Assembly: GCA_900104855.1 (NCBI GenBank)
Contig: FNSS01000001.1
Coordinates: forward strand, 1,550,001 to 1,614,000
DNA from: Rhizobiales bacterium GAS188
Lineage (GTDB): Bacteria > Pseudomonadota > Alphaproteobacteria > Rhizobiales > Beijerinckiaceae
Reading direction: 5' to 3'
DNA: 64,000 bases
Shown: one piece after another, positions 32,664 through 41,616 of the stretch
How positions within the stretch are numbered: the stretch's first letter is position 1
Layout of the letters: the number at the start of each line of letters is the position of its first letter
Made by a program: the position numbers and the translations under genes
Notes under the pieces: model-generated
What the model was told of the DNA's origin: nothing
What the model saw: only the letters and a program-made list of their open reading frames with translations
The model's database searches: none

Positions 32664-33652
32664 TAGGCCATGCTCCGCTGCTGGGACCATACGGCTCCGG
32701 CAATGATGGCGCCCTTCACGACGAGGGCTGCCGCGTCGGGCACTCCATTGGCAAGCAGCGTATAGCGCAGCAGCTGAATGATCAGGGCGCCGAGCAACGA
32801 CCCGACCACCGTCGCCCGCCCACCGGAGAAGGGTGTCCCGCCGACCGCGACCGCGGCGATGGCGTCGAGCTCCATGCCGAGGCCGACGAGATTGGCATCG
32901 CTGGACGAATTGATCGACACCACCACCAAGCCCGCGATCCCGGCGCACAACCCGCTGATCGCATAAACCCGGCATTTGACCTTGGCGACCGGAATGCCCG
33001 CCAACCGCGCTGCCTTCTCGTTGCCGCCGACGGCCAATATCTGGCGGCCAAACAGCGTTCGTCCCAGCATCCATCCGGCAGCGGCCACCAAGGCGAGCAT
33101 GATGAGGACCTGGCAAGGAACGCCAAAAATGCGTCCGAGACCGATGAACTGAAAGGAGGGGTTCTTGAACACCTGCAAATTGCCGTTGGTCATCACCTGC
33201 CCGATGCCCCGTCCGGCAATGAACAGCACCAAGGTTCCGACGATCGGCTGCACCTGGAAGCGGGTGATGAACCAGCCGTTGAACAGGCCGAACAACCCAG
33301 CTACCGCGACCGGAACGACGAAAGCGAGAATGACCCCGATCATGGCGTGGTCGCGCCCGAACGGGCTGAGAAAAATCAAGGGCGCGAGCGCTCCGGAAAT
33401 CGCCATGAGCGAGCCGACCGACAGGTCGATGCCGCCGGTGGCGATCACCAGCGTCATGCCGACCGAGACGATCACGATCGTCGCGACCTGGGTCAGATTG
33501 ACGTTCAAAGTCTGCCAGGTGGCGAAGTTCGGGGTCGCTGCGAAATTGAATGCAAGCAGCGCCGCGAGCGCGGCCAGCGCAGCGTGGCGTCTCAGGAAGG
33601 CTACGAGGCTCGGCGACGCTCTCGCTCGGGCAACGGCTTGCGCGTCAGCCAT
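32663..33652 (-). CDS. Sugar ABC transporter permease, YtfT-like
   Basis: A 329-aa permease with the family loops VGMTLVIATGGIDLSVGSLMA and GRQILAVGGNEKAARLAGIPV, and about nine hydrophobic segments. It forms the transmembrane heterodimer with the next permease. ATG 33652 lies 8 nt inside the 3' end of the ATPase gene. An upstream in-frame extension is antisense to nothing useful and lies fully within the ATPase gene, so it is rejected. Confidence 0.9.
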   Translation of the reverse strand: MADAQAVARARASPSLVAFLRRHAALAALAALLAFNFAATPNFATWQTLNVNLTQVATIVIVSVGMTLVIATGGIDLSVGSLMAISGALAPLIFLSPFGRDHAMIGVILAFVVPVAVAGLFGLFNGWFITRFQVQPIVGTLVLFIAGRGIGQVMTNGNLQVFKNPSFQFIGLGRIFGVPCQVLIMLALVAAAGWMLGRTLFGRQILAVGGNEKAARLAGIPVAKVKCRVYAISGLCAGIAGLVVVSINSSSDANLVGLGMELDAIAAVAVGGTPFSGGRATVVGSLLGALIIQLLRYTLLANGVPDAAALVVKGAIIAGAVWSQQRSMA

Positions 33653-35189
33653 GATCGCGATCGGGTCCGAGAGCGGCGTCCATGCCGTGGGCCATCGCCG
33701 CCATGATCCTCGGCCCGTCGACTTCGGCATGGGGAAGATCGGCTACGGTGCAGCCGTCGCTCAAGACGAACACCCGATCCGCGCCTTCGACGATCTCTTC
33801 GAGCTCCGATGAGATCATCAGGACCCCGAGACCCTGATCGGCGAGCTCCCTGATGAGTGATTGAATTTCGGCTTTTGCGCCCACATCGATCCCCCGAGTG
33901 GGTTCGTCCAGTATGAGCAGCTTGGGATCGATGCAGAGCCAGCGCGCCAGCATGACCTTTTGCTGGTTGCCCCCGGACAGCTCGCGGACCTTCTGCTCGA
34001 CACTGGAGGCCTTGATCGCCAGCCGCGCCATGAAACGGTCGACGATCTCGCGCTCACGCGTTTCGTCGACGATTCCGGCCCGCGTCAATCGAGGAAGCAC
34101 GCTCAGCGTTATGTTCTCGCGCACCGACATTTCAGGAATGATGCCTTCGACCTTGCGATCCTCCGTGCAGAAGCCGACGCCGAGCGCAATCGCTTCGGCC
34201 GGCTGCTGGGGCGAGACGGCCTTTCCCATGAGCCGGATTGTGCCGGAATCGGGTGGATCGGCACCGAAAATGGCCCGCGCCACTTCGGTGCGGCCCGAGC
34301 CCAAAAGGCCCGCGAGCCCGACGATCTGTCCGGTCCGGACTTCGACGCGCGCTCCCCTGACCCTCCTGCCGATCTCGAGCCCCTCGGCGGCGAGGACCTC
34401 GCCGCCGGCCGCTCCAAATGTCCTTTGAAATCCGGTCGAGCGTTCGCGTACGGCGTCGAGATTGCGTCCGAGCATCGCCGCGATGAGCTGCAGCTTGTCG
34501 ACATCCGCCATGGCGCTGGTCATCACCGTGCAGCCGTCGCGCATCACCGTGACCCGATCGCAGATCTGGTAGAGCTCATCCAGCCGATGCGAAATGAAAA
34601 TGACCGCGACACCCTCGGCACGCAGCTGCCGGATGACGTCGAAAAGTACCGCCACCTCACGGCCGTCGAGCGACGATGTGGGCTCGTCCATGATCACCAA
34701 TCGCGACTTGAACGATATGGCGCGGGCGATGGCCACCATTTGCTGGATCGCGGTGCTGAACTCCATCAAAGAGCGGCGCACATCGATATCTATCGCGAAG
34801 CGGTGCAAGAGCTCGGCGGCTTCACCATTCATGCGGCGCCAATCGAGCAGCCCGTAGCGCCGAAATTCGCGGCCGAGGAAGATATTCTCCGCCACCGTGC
34901 GGTAGGGAATGAGATTGATCTCTTGATAGATCGTGCTGATGCCGCCGCGCTGCGCTTCCTGCGGAGACGCGAACTCGATGCCCTGGCCCGCAAACTCGAT
35001 GCTGCCGGCATCCTTTCGATGGGCCCCGGTCAGCACCTTGATCAATGTCGATTTGCCGGCGCCATTTTCGCCGACCAGCGCCATGACCTCCGCCGGCTTC
35101 ACCTCGAGCGTCGCGGCCGCAAGAGCCTGCGCCCCTGAGAAGCGCTTATCGATGCTGCGCATCACGAGAAGCGGAGAGGAGGGTGGCAT
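33645..35189 (-). CDS. Sugar ABC transporter ATP-binding protein with two ATPase domains (YtfR/RbsA-like)
   Basis: A 514-aa duplicated ATPase. The N-domain has Walker A GENGAGKSTLIKVLTG, signature region FSTAIQQMVAIARA and Walker B LVIMDEPTSSLD. The C-domain has the usual degenerate Walker A (GLLGSGRTEVARAIFG) with signature LSGGNQQKVMLARW and LLILDEPTRGID. It powers the two permeases that follow. Its start lies just behind a 22-bp tandem duplication (35201-35243), and 383 bp with inverted repeats separate it from the binding-protein gene, an unusually long gap in this operon type. Confidence 0.93.
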   Translation of the reverse strand: MPPSSPLLVMRSIDKRFSGAQALAAATLEVKPAEVMALVGENGAGKSTLIKVLTGAHRKDAGSIEFAGQGIEFASPQEAQRGGISTIYQEINLIPYRTVAENIFLGREFRRYGLLDWRRMNGEAAELLHRFAIDIDVRRSLMEFSTAIQQMVAIARAISFKSRLVIMDEPTSSLDGREVAVLFDVIRQLRAEGVAVIFISHRLDELYQICDRVTVMRDGCTVMTSAMADVDKLQLIAAMLGRNLDAVRERSTGFQRTFGAAGGEVLAAEGLEIGRRVRGARVEVRTGQIVGLAGLLGSGRTEVARAIFGADPPDSGTIRLMGKAVSPQQPAEAIALGVGFCTEDRKVEGIIPEMSVRENITLSVLPRLTRAGIVDETREREIVDRFMARLAIKASSVEQKVRELSGGNQQKVMLARWLCIDPKLLILDEPTRGIDVGAKAEIQSLIRELADQGLGVLMISSELEEIVEGADRVFVLSDGCTVADLPHAEVDGPRIMAAMAHGMDAALGPDRDHG

Positions 35190-35200
35190 CGGACCTTCAG

Positions 35201-35243
35201 TCTATTGGGCGCCATGCTCCACTCTATTGGGCGCCATGCTCAC
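35201..35243. repeat. 22-bp tandem duplication just upstream of the ytfR-like start
   Basis: TCTATTGGGCGCCATGCTC occurs at 35201-35219 and again at 35223-35241. On the transcribed (minus) strand each copy contains an ATG (GAGCATGGCGCC) in a different frame from the ATPase gene, whose start is 12 bp away. A short tandem repeat at an initiation region is also seen at hisZ and soxB in this window. Confidence 0.8.
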
Positions 35244-35338
35244 TATTACCGACTGTCATTTAAGGGGGAAGCCGTGTCCGCTCATCCCTCCTCCACGAAG
35301 CGCAGGGCTGTCCGGGAAAGCATCGATCGTAGCATAGA

Positions 35339-35504
35339 CGTGGATGGCCGGGCCAAATCTTCAGCAAAGAATCGGCCCGGCCAGGACGCGGTTGCGATGG
35401 CGAGCGTAGCGAAGATCCGGTGGTCATTTGGCTCAGGCGAATTGGACCCATCCACGTTTTGGCCGGGCCGATTCTTCTTCAAGTATCTGGCCCGGCCATC
35501 CACG
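35339..35504. repeat. BIME-like pair of inverted palindromes inside a sugar-ABC operon
   Basis: Hairpin 1 is GGCCGGGCC (35346-35354) with GGCCCGGCC (35374-35382). Hairpin 2 is GGCCGGGCC (35461-35469) with GGCCCGGCC (35489-35497), and has a further inner stem GATTCTT/AAGTATC. The whole block is bounded by a perfect 17-bp inverted repeat, CGTGGATGGCCGGGCCA (35339-35355) and its complement (35488-35504). The two hairpins are inverted copies of one sequence. No coding potential. Confidence 0.8.
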
Positions 35505-35572
35505 CCTGTCCCGTGCGAATTCCGGACCATCTGGAGTCCGGCAAGAGACAAGAGCTGCTTATCCAGCCTATC

Positions 35573-36553
35573 TTAGAAGGCGGTCGCCAGCATATCCTTG
35601 GCGTTGCTGGCTTCGAAGAACCGGTCCGGATTGATGATGATCGGGGGTATCTTTTCACCTCCGCCATACTGGTACATGATCTCGAAGGCTTTGGGCCCAA
35701 ATCGCGGGCTGCATTCGCAGGTCGCACCCATCTTGCCGTCGATGATGGCCTGGACGGCATCCTTTTCCCCGTCGATCGACACGACCAGGATATCCTTGCC
35801 CGGAACCTTGCCGGCCGCTTCGATTGCGGCGATCGCGCCCAGCGCCATCTCGTCGTTATGGGCGTAGACGATGGTCGCGTCGGAATGCGCCTGCAATAGG
35901 GTTTCGGCGACTTGGCGCCCCTTGTCACGCGCGAAATCTCCCGACTGGCTCGCGAGAATGACCATGTCGGGCGCTTTGGCCTTTATGGTGTCGTCGAACC
36001 CCTTCTTGCGGTCATTGGCCGGCGAGCTGCCGATGGTGCCCTCGAGTTCGATGATCTTGCCTTTGCCGCTCCTGGCTTTGATCGTCCATTCGGCAACTCT
36101 CTGGCCTTCCTCGATGAAGTTGGAGCCGACGAAAGCCAGATAGTCTTCTCCCGCCTTGGCGAGCGAAGGGTCGACGCTGCGGTCGATCAGCAGAACCGGG
36201 ATGCCCGCCTTCTTCGCGGCCAGGACGGCGGGAATGAGCGGTTTCTCCTCGCGGGGCGCCAGGAAGATGAAGTCGACGCCTTGGGCGATCATGCTGTTGA
36301 CGTCTGCCACCTGCTTGGCGGCGGAACCTGCCGCGTCCGTGTAGACAAGCTGGCAGCCTCGCTTCTTGGCTTCGTCCTGCATGCTTGCCGTCTGGGCCAG
36401 ACGCCACGGATTGTTGCTTTCCGTCTGCGCGAAGCCGACTTTGTAGACGTCCTTCTTCTTGAGCGGCGGCACGGCCCCGAAGGCTGGCAGGAACGCCAAG
36501 GTCGCGGCGCTGCCAGCTGTGCCGACCAGCAATGTCCGGCGGTTTATGAGCAT
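35573..36553 (-). CDS. Sugar ABC transporter substrate-binding protein, YtfQ-like
   Basis: A 326-aa periplasmic-binding-protein-I type protein with a Tat-like signal (MLINRRTLLVGTAGSAATLAF). The mature part has the YtfQ/RbsB pattern KVGFAQTESNNPWRLAQTASM, ADVNSMIAQGVDFIFLAPREEKPLIP, VLLIDRSVDPSL and IVYAHNDEMALGAIAAIEAAG. The NPWR motif and gene order point to a galactofuranose-type importer; the ligand is inferred, not shown. First gene of the operon, divergent from a LacI regulator 236 bp away. Confidence 0.9.
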   Translation of the reverse strand: MLINRRTLLVGTAGSAATLAFLPAFGAVPPLKKKDVYKVGFAQTESNNPWRLAQTASMQDEAKKRGCQLVYTDAAGSAAKQVADVNSMIAQGVDFIFLAPREEKPLIPAVLAAKKAGIPVLLIDRSVDPSLAKAGEDYLAFVGSNFIEEGQRVAEWTIKARSGKGKIIELEGTIGSSPANDRKKGFDDTIKAKAPDMVILASQSGDFARDKGRQVAETLLQAHSDATIVYAHNDEMALGAIAAIEAAGKVPGKDILVVSIDGEKDAVQAIIDGKMGATCECSPRFGPKAFEIMYQYGGGEKIPPIIINPDRFFEASNAKDMLATAF

Positions 36554-36747
36554 CTTTTCCTCCCATCGCGGCTTGAGTTTCTGCGTTCGCGTCAGTTTTC
36601 GGCTGGCGAACGTGCCGGCCGGGGTGTTGACGCGGAACGTCTCGGCAATCCGAGCTTGAGATCAAGGTCACATCGGCGATAATATTTGTCAATGCGATTC
36701 GCGAGCCGTGACGCGCATGCGTGATGTTATGGCTATTTATCAATATG

Positions 36748-36759
36748 TTATCGTGATAA
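36748..36759. promoter_or_regulatory. Candidate LacI-type operator
   Basis: TTATC-GT-GATAA, a 12-bp dyad with flanking AT-rich symmetry (ATATG.. / ..AATAT), located 31 bp before the LacI start and about 195 bp upstream of the divergent ytfQ-like gene. Position and symmetry suit autoregulation by a LacI dimer; unproven. Confidence 0.45.
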
Positions 36760-36789
36760 TAATATGCGCATGAATTCGAAGAGGACGAG

Positions 36790-37866
36790 ATGAAGCGCCG
36801 AACCTATCCGGCTCTGCGCGATGCGCCGGGCGAACGAAGATTGCGATCCGAGCGGGTCGTCGAGGCGCGCCGTCCAACCATGATCGACGTCGCCAACGAG
36901 GCGCGGGTTTCGCAGACGACCGTTTCGCTGGTGCTCAATCACGCCGACGGAGCGCGTCTGTCGGCGGAGACGCGCGAGCGTGTCTTCAAGGCGGCGGCGA
37001 AGCTCGGCTATCGGCCGGGACGCCGCGGCGGCCTGCCCGGCTCATCTCGGGCAGCCGCGATCGGCTTCGTCTGCGACGAGATTTCCACCGACCCCTGGAC
37101 CTCGATCGGCTTCGACGGCGTGCGCGAAAAAGCCTGGGAGCGCGGGCTCACCGTGAGCGTTGTCGTCACGCGCGGCGATGCCGATATGGAGCGGGTCGCG
37201 ATCGCGCAATTGGTAGGCCAGCCCCTGCTCGGTCTGATCTATGCCACGATCAATACCCGGCTGATCCATGTGCCCGCGGCGCTGCCTCGAATGCCGACGG
37301 TCCTGCTGAATTGCCATGTCGCCAATTCGGCGCTTCCGTCGGTGGTGCCTGGCGAGGTCTCGGGTGGACATGCGGCGACCGACGTCTTGCTGCGCGCAGG
37401 TCATCGGCGCATCGGCTATATCAACGGCGAGCCGAGCATGGAGGCATCCCGCCACCGCCTGAGGGGTTATCGCCAGGCGCTGGCGACCGCCGATCTGCCG
37501 TTCGATCCGGATCTTGTCCTCGAAGGCAATTGGCAGCCGCTCTCGGGCTATGAGCGCACCCAGGAGCTGATGCGGCTGCCCGCACCGCCCAGCGCAATCT
37601 TCTGCGCCAACGATCTGATGGCCGTCGGTTGCTACGAAGCGCTGCGCGAGCTTGGCATGAGGATTCCGGAAGATGTCGCCGTCATGGGCTATGACGATCG
37701 CGAGATCGCACGGCATTTGCATCCGCCGCTGACGACGGTTTTGCTCCCTCATTTCGAAATGGGAACGATCGCTGCCGAGATTCTCTTCGACGCAGCGGTC
37801 CGGCCAAGCAAGCGCCCAGAGCAAATCAAGGTCGAATGCCCGATTGTCAGGCGCAAATCGGTTTGA
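36790..37866 (+). CDS. LacI-family transcriptional regulator
   Basis: A 358-aa regulator with a LacI HTH and hinge (TMIDVANEARVSQTTVSLVLN, then GYRPGRR) preceded by an extra 28-residue basic N-terminal tail; an internal ATG at residue 31 begins the usual LacI start. The sugar-binding core has AIFCANDLMAVGCYEALRELG and VMGYDDREIARHLHPPLTTV. It is divergent from the sugar importer operon, which it most likely controls in response to the imported sugar. ATG 36790 follows GAGGACGAG. Confidence 0.92.
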   Translation: MKRRTYPALRDAPGERRLRSERVVEARRPTMIDVANEARVSQTTVSLVLNHADGARLSAETRERVFKAAAKLGYRPGRRGGLPGSSRAAAIGFVCDEISTDPWTSIGFDGVREKAWERGLTVSVVVTRGDADMERVAIAQLVGQPLLGLIYATINTRLIHVPAALPRMPTVLLNCHVANSALPSVVPGEVSGGHAATDVLLRAGHRRIGYINGEPSMEASRHRLRGYRQALATADLPFDPDLVLEGNWQPLSGYERTQELMRLPAPPSAIFCANDLMAVGCYEALRELGMRIPEDVAVMGYDDREIARHLHPPLTTVLLPHFEMGTIAAEILFDAAVRPSKRPEQIKVECPIVRRKSV

Positions 37867-38042
37867 CCGCAAAGGTCGAGAACGGGACGCATATGCTGGA
37901 CTCGCCCCTCGTTTGGAGCCGCAGACGACCGCATTGATCTTTCCGATTGCACGGGGCTCTCTCCCTAGCGGTAAGCTATGTTGTGCTCAGACGGGATATG
38001 AGATTAGATTTTCTAGATCGTATCAATAAGGGAATCCTTGTG

Positions 38043-38945
38043 ATGCGCAGCCTCAACCTCGACCAACTGCAGACCCTGGCGGAGGTGGCCGCGCTCGGAA
38101 GCTTTTCCGCTGCTGCGCGCCGGCTGAATCTGACGCAGCCGGCTATAAGTCTTCAGATCCGCGATCTCGAGCGGCGCTTTGGCGTGCGGTTGATCGAACG
38201 CATGGGCAGAGAGGCGCATGCGACGCCGCCGGGTCGGGACCTCGTCGAGCATGCCCGCCGCATTTTCCAAGAGTGCGATGTGGCAATGTCGACGATGCGT
38301 CGTTACCGTGACGGCTGGCTCGGTCGCGTCCATATCGGCACGACCCTCACGGCACTGATGTACGAACTGCCGCCGATCATAAGGGAGCTTCGTGCTGATT
38401 TTCCCGGTATCGATCTTGTGGTCACCAACATGACGACGCGGGACACCGTCGAAAACATCCTGCAGAACAAACTTGACCTCGGATTGGTGACGCTGCCCGT
38501 CGAGCACCCGCGACTTCGGATCACTCCGTTGCGGTTGGAGAAATTGGTGGCCATATTGCCGGCTGGCACGCGCGACGTTCCCGACGTGATCACCCCGGAT
38601 TATGTTGCGCAGCAATCGCTGGTGCTCGAGCATGAGCGCGGCGCTGTGTATGCGTTGGTCATGCAGTGGTTGTCGAAGCAAATGCCTTTGCCGCGCGCGC
38701 CAATGCATATGGGTACCGTCGAGGCAGCGAAGCTGAGCGTCGCGCTGGATCTGGGCATGTCGATCGTGCCCGACGTAGCGGTCGCCCAGCCGATGCCCGA
38801 TGTCATCGTCCGGCCGTTGCAGCCACCGCTCCCATGCACGCTTGCTCTCATCGAGCATAGCAGCAAGCCGAACGAACCTGCGCTCGAAATCGTTCGCAAC
38901 GCACTGCTCGAATTGAGAGCGGATCTCGGCACAGGATCGATGTAA
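38043..38945 (+). CDS. LysR-family transcriptional regulator
   Basis: A 300-aa LTTR with HTH LQTLAEVAALGSFSAAARRLNLTQPAISLQIRDLERRFG and a standard effector domain. The start is taken at ATG 38043 (MRSLNLDQLQ), which aligns the HTH at its usual place; upstream ATGs at 37998 and 37947 are open but lack family support. No divergent partner: the preceding gene is LacI on the same strand and the next gene is convergent. Its target is not evident. Confidence 0.9.
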   Translation: MRSLNLDQLQTLAEVAALGSFSAAARRLNLTQPAISLQIRDLERRFGVRLIERMGREAHATPPGRDLVEHARRIFQECDVAMSTMRRYRDGWLGRVHIGTTLTALMYELPPIIRELRADFPGIDLVVTNMTTRDTVENILQNKLDLGLVTLPVEHPRLRITPLRLEKLVAILPAGTRDVPDVITPDYVAQQSLVLEHERGAVYALVMQWLSKQMPLPRAPMHMGTVEAAKLSVALDLGMSIVPDVAVAQPMPDVIVRPLQPPLPCTLALIEHSSKPNEPALEIVRNALLELRADLGTGSM

Positions 38946-38952
38946 GGTGGCG

Positions 38953-39393
38953 CTATTCCGGCAATAGAACGCCCGCGCCACCCATCTCCGCCGGGAGATC
39001 CTTCTGCTTCGGCAGCCCGTCACGCATGGGCAGCACGGTCTCGCCGTAATGAACATGCAGCGCAGGCTTGAAGGGCAGGCCGGGTACCGTCGCCGCATAG
39101 ACGTCGATCAGCTTGGCCCCCGGATGGTCGGTCATCAGATGGCCGCCGCACCTCTTGCAGAACTGGCGGTGGCTCGCATCGGTCTTGTGATAGATTCCGA
39201 CATGCTCGGCGCCCTTGGTCACCTTCACCGCGTCCGGGCTCCAGAGCGTGAAGGCATTGACGGGCCCGGCCGACCATGAGCGGCAAGATTCGCAATGGCA
39301 ATAGCCCATCGCCACCGGTTGCCCGGTGACGGTCAGCTCCACGGCGCCGCAAAAGCATTTGCCGTGGAAGGTGTTGCCGGAGGCCTTGCTCAT
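38953..39393 (-). CDS. GFA (glutathione-dependent formaldehyde-activating fold) family protein
   Basis: A 146-aa zinc protein with three Cys pairs or triads: GKCFCGAVELTV, YCHCESCRSW and FCKRCGGHLM. The family fold is that of Gfa/CENP-V. Catalysis of S-hydroxymethylglutathione formation is disputed for the family, so only the fold is claimed. ATG 39393 follows AAAGGGACGATC. The gene is convergent with the LysR gene (7 bp between stops). Confidence 0.88.
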   Translation of the reverse strand: MSKASGNTFHGKCFCGAVELTVTGQPVAMGYCHCESCRSWSAGPVNAFTLWSPDAVKVTKGAEHVGIYHKTDASHRQFCKRCGGHLMTDHPGAKLIDVYAATVPGLPFKPALHVHYGETVLPMRDGLPKQKDLPAEMGGAGVLLPE

Positions 39394-39758
39394 GATCGTC
39401 CCTTTCCAGCTGATGCGCCCGTATCGGTGGTGAGCCGATAGCGCCCGGCCCAGTGCGCCGAGATTGGCCATGAGGCAAATGAGTTCTTTAAATGGTGCGA
39501 TAAGACTTGCTTTGGCAGCCAAATACGGCGCAGCCGGCAGAAGACGCCGTGCGGTGAGGAGCTTCGGAGGTGGTCCTTCTCTTCCGACCCGGCCAACGCC
39601 GCAGCCCCAAATATCTATTATGGGGTGATTTGAAGAAGTCATTTGCCTTGCAGCTGACCTCGGCGCAATGAGCCGCGGCCATGATCGGCACAGAAGTGCC
39701 CGCGGCGCGACAATGGGGGTCGGCGACCATCGCCAATTTTGCGATTGCGAGTTGACAC
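39394..39758. other. 365-bp divergent intergenic region
   Basis: It lies between the GFA gene and the adenylate cyclase gene, both reading away from it. The sequence is more AT-rich than its neighbours (for example around 39479-39530 and 39605-39640). No ORF with a ribosome site and no repeat were found. It presumably holds both promoters. Confidence 0.5.
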
Positions 39759-41534
39759 ATGCACGAAACATCCCCTCGCCAACCACGCTATCGCGTGCAG
39801 CGGAGGCTGACGGCTATTCTCGCGGCTGATATTGCAGAATATAGCCGTTTGATGGGAGCCGACGAAGAGGGCACGCTGGCTCGATTGAAGGCGGCCCGGC
39901 GAGAGCTCGTCAACCCGAAAATCGCTGAGCATCGCGGGCGCATCGTCAAAACCACGGGCGACGGCATGCTCGTCGAGTTCGCGAGCGTCGTCGACGCCTT
40001 GCGCTGCGCCGTCGAGGTCCAGCGGTCTATGACCCAACGCAATGCCGAACTAGCGCCGGACACCCGGATCGCGATCAGGATTGGGGTCAATGTCGGCGAC
40101 ATCATGATCGATGGTGGTGACATCTTCGGAGACGGCGTGAATGTCGCCGCCCGCCTTGAACGAATGGCGGAGCCGGGCGGCATCTGCGTCTCCAGCCGGG
40201 CGAGAGAGGACGCGGAAGGCAAGCTTGACATCGCCTTCGTCGATCTCGGCGAGCAGCAGCTGAAGAATATCGCGAAGCCGATGCGTGTCTACCGGGTCCG
40301 AATGGATGCGGGGGCGCCGAAGATGCGACCGGCCCTCGCGCTTCCAGACAAGCCTTCGCTCGCCGTTCTGCCCTTCCAGAACATGAGCGGCGATCCAGAA
40401 CAGGAGTATTTCGCCGACGGCATGGTCGAGGAAATCATCACCGCCCTGTCACGCGTGCGGTCCTTCTTCGTCATCGCCCGGAACTCGAGCTTCACCTATA
40501 AAGGCAAGGCTGTCGATGCGAAGCAGGTCGGCCGTGAGCTCGGTGTGGGCTATCTGCTCGGAGGCAGCGTTCGGAAGGCCGGCGATCATGTGCGCATCAC
40601 GGCGCTGTTGACCCACACGACGACCGGCAACCAAATCTGGTCCAGCCGATACGATGGCGGAATCGAGGAGATCTTCCAGCTCCAGGACCGCATCACCGAG
40701 AGCATCGTCGGGGCGATCCAGCCCTCGCTCCTTCTGGCGGAGATCGAGCGCACCAAGCGCACGAGGCCGGAGAGCTTGGACGCCTATGAATGCATTTTGC
40801 GGGCCTATCCATATATCTGGGCGTTTGACCCAACGGCGAATAGGACAGCGCTAGTTCACTTGAACAGGGCCATCGAAATCGAGCCAGATTATCCGCTGGC
40901 GCTGTCGCTGGCGGCTTGGTGCCGCGCGCGAGAGGTCATCTACAACTGGACGCCCGCGCTCGACGAGGCCAAGGCTGAGGGGTTGCGTCTCGCGAGGCTG
41001 GCGGGTGACATGAGTAACGACGATCCGATGGTGCTCACGGCGTTGTGCGCCGCGCATTCGGTGGTCGGCGATCTCGACATAGCGTCCGCGCTGATCGAGA
41101 AGGCAGTAGCGCTCGATCCCAATTCCGCCATGGCCTGGAACCGGAGCGGATGGCTCAATGCGTTTCTCGATCGGCCAGAGGTTGCGATCGAGCATTTCCA
41201 GCGGGCGATCAGACTTAGCCCCTTCGACCCGATGAACTTCAACTGCTTTTTTGGCATCCGTAACGCTCATTTTGCGGCCGAGCGTTACGAGGAGTCGATA
41301 TCGTGGTGTAAAAAAGGCATGGTCGAACGTCCCGAGCTGGCGTGGCCCCTCCGATCAATGGCGGCTTCTCTAGGGCTTTTGGGGCGGCTCTCCGAAGCTC
41401 GTGAGGCCGTCCGACAGCTCCGTGAGGGGTATCCGGATATAACGATATCGAAGATCGTGGCGATTACTCCGCATCGCGGCGACTACGTGCGGCGCTATGC
41501 CGAGGGCCTACGCAGGGCGGGCCTGCCTGAATGA
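39759..41534 (+). CDS. Class III adenylate/guanylate cyclase with TolB-like and TPR regions
   Basis: A 591-aa protein. The N-terminal cyclase homology domain (about 14-180) has the metal Asp in ILAADIAEYS and KTTGDGMLVEF, and the transition-state Asn/Arg in GVNVAARLE, so it should be catalytically active. The middle (about 195-330) has the SLAVLPFQNMSGDPEQEYFADGMVEEI pattern seen in many rhizobial cyclases. The C-terminal part is TPR-like (AIEIEPDYPLALSLAAW, AVALDPNSAMAWNRSGWLNAF). Multi-copy family in Bradyrhizobium-type genomes. Soluble. The second messenger, probably cAMP, is inferred from the family. Initiation at ATG 39759 is without a strong ribosome site. Confidence 0.88.
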   Translation: MHETSPRQPRYRVQRRLTAILAADIAEYSRLMGADEEGTLARLKAARRELVNPKIAEHRGRIVKTTGDGMLVEFASVVDALRCAVEVQRSMTQRNAELAPDTRIAIRIGVNVGDIMIDGGDIFGDGVNVAARLERMAEPGGICVSSRAREDAEGKLDIAFVDLGEQQLKNIAKPMRVYRVRMDAGAPKMRPALALPDKPSLAVLPFQNMSGDPEQEYFADGMVEEIITALSRVRSFFVIARNSSFTYKGKAVDAKQVGRELGVGYLLGGSVRKAGDHVRITALLTHTTTGNQIWSSRYDGGIEEIFQLQDRITESIVGAIQPSLLLAEIERTKRTRPESLDAYECILRAYPYIWAFDPTANRTALVHLNRAIEIEPDYPLALSLAAWCRAREVIYNWTPALDEAKAEGLRLARLAGDMSNDDPMVLTALCAAHSVVGDLDIASALIEKAVALDPNSAMAWNRSGWLNAFLDRPEVAIEHFQRAIRLSPFDPMNFNCFFGIRNAHFAAERYEESISWCKKGMVERPELAWPLRSMAASLGLLGRLSEAREAVRQLREGYPDITISKIVAITPHRGDYVRRYAEGLRRAGLPE

Positions 41535-41616
41535 GCCCCCCTAAGCAGAGCTGCATGTTCCATAGTCCCGAGCGTCATCCCGGGATCGAACAGAAGCCTT
41601 GTCCCACTGACCGACG

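Larger units (their letters stand above)
35190..35572. other. 383-bp gap between ytfR-like and ytfQ-like genes
   Basis: This gap contains the 22-bp tandem duplication and the BIME-like inverted hairpins described separately. I see no ORF with a credible ribosome site. Hairpins at this position, behind the binding-protein gene, may protect the upstream mRNA and allow the usual excess of binding protein over ATPase; that is inference. Confidence 0.6.

Noticed and set aside
35339-35504. The 17-bp inverted ends considered as an insertion sequence
   Set aside because: The 166-bp interior has no transposase frame and the block is itself two hairpins; REP/BIME-like is a better description.
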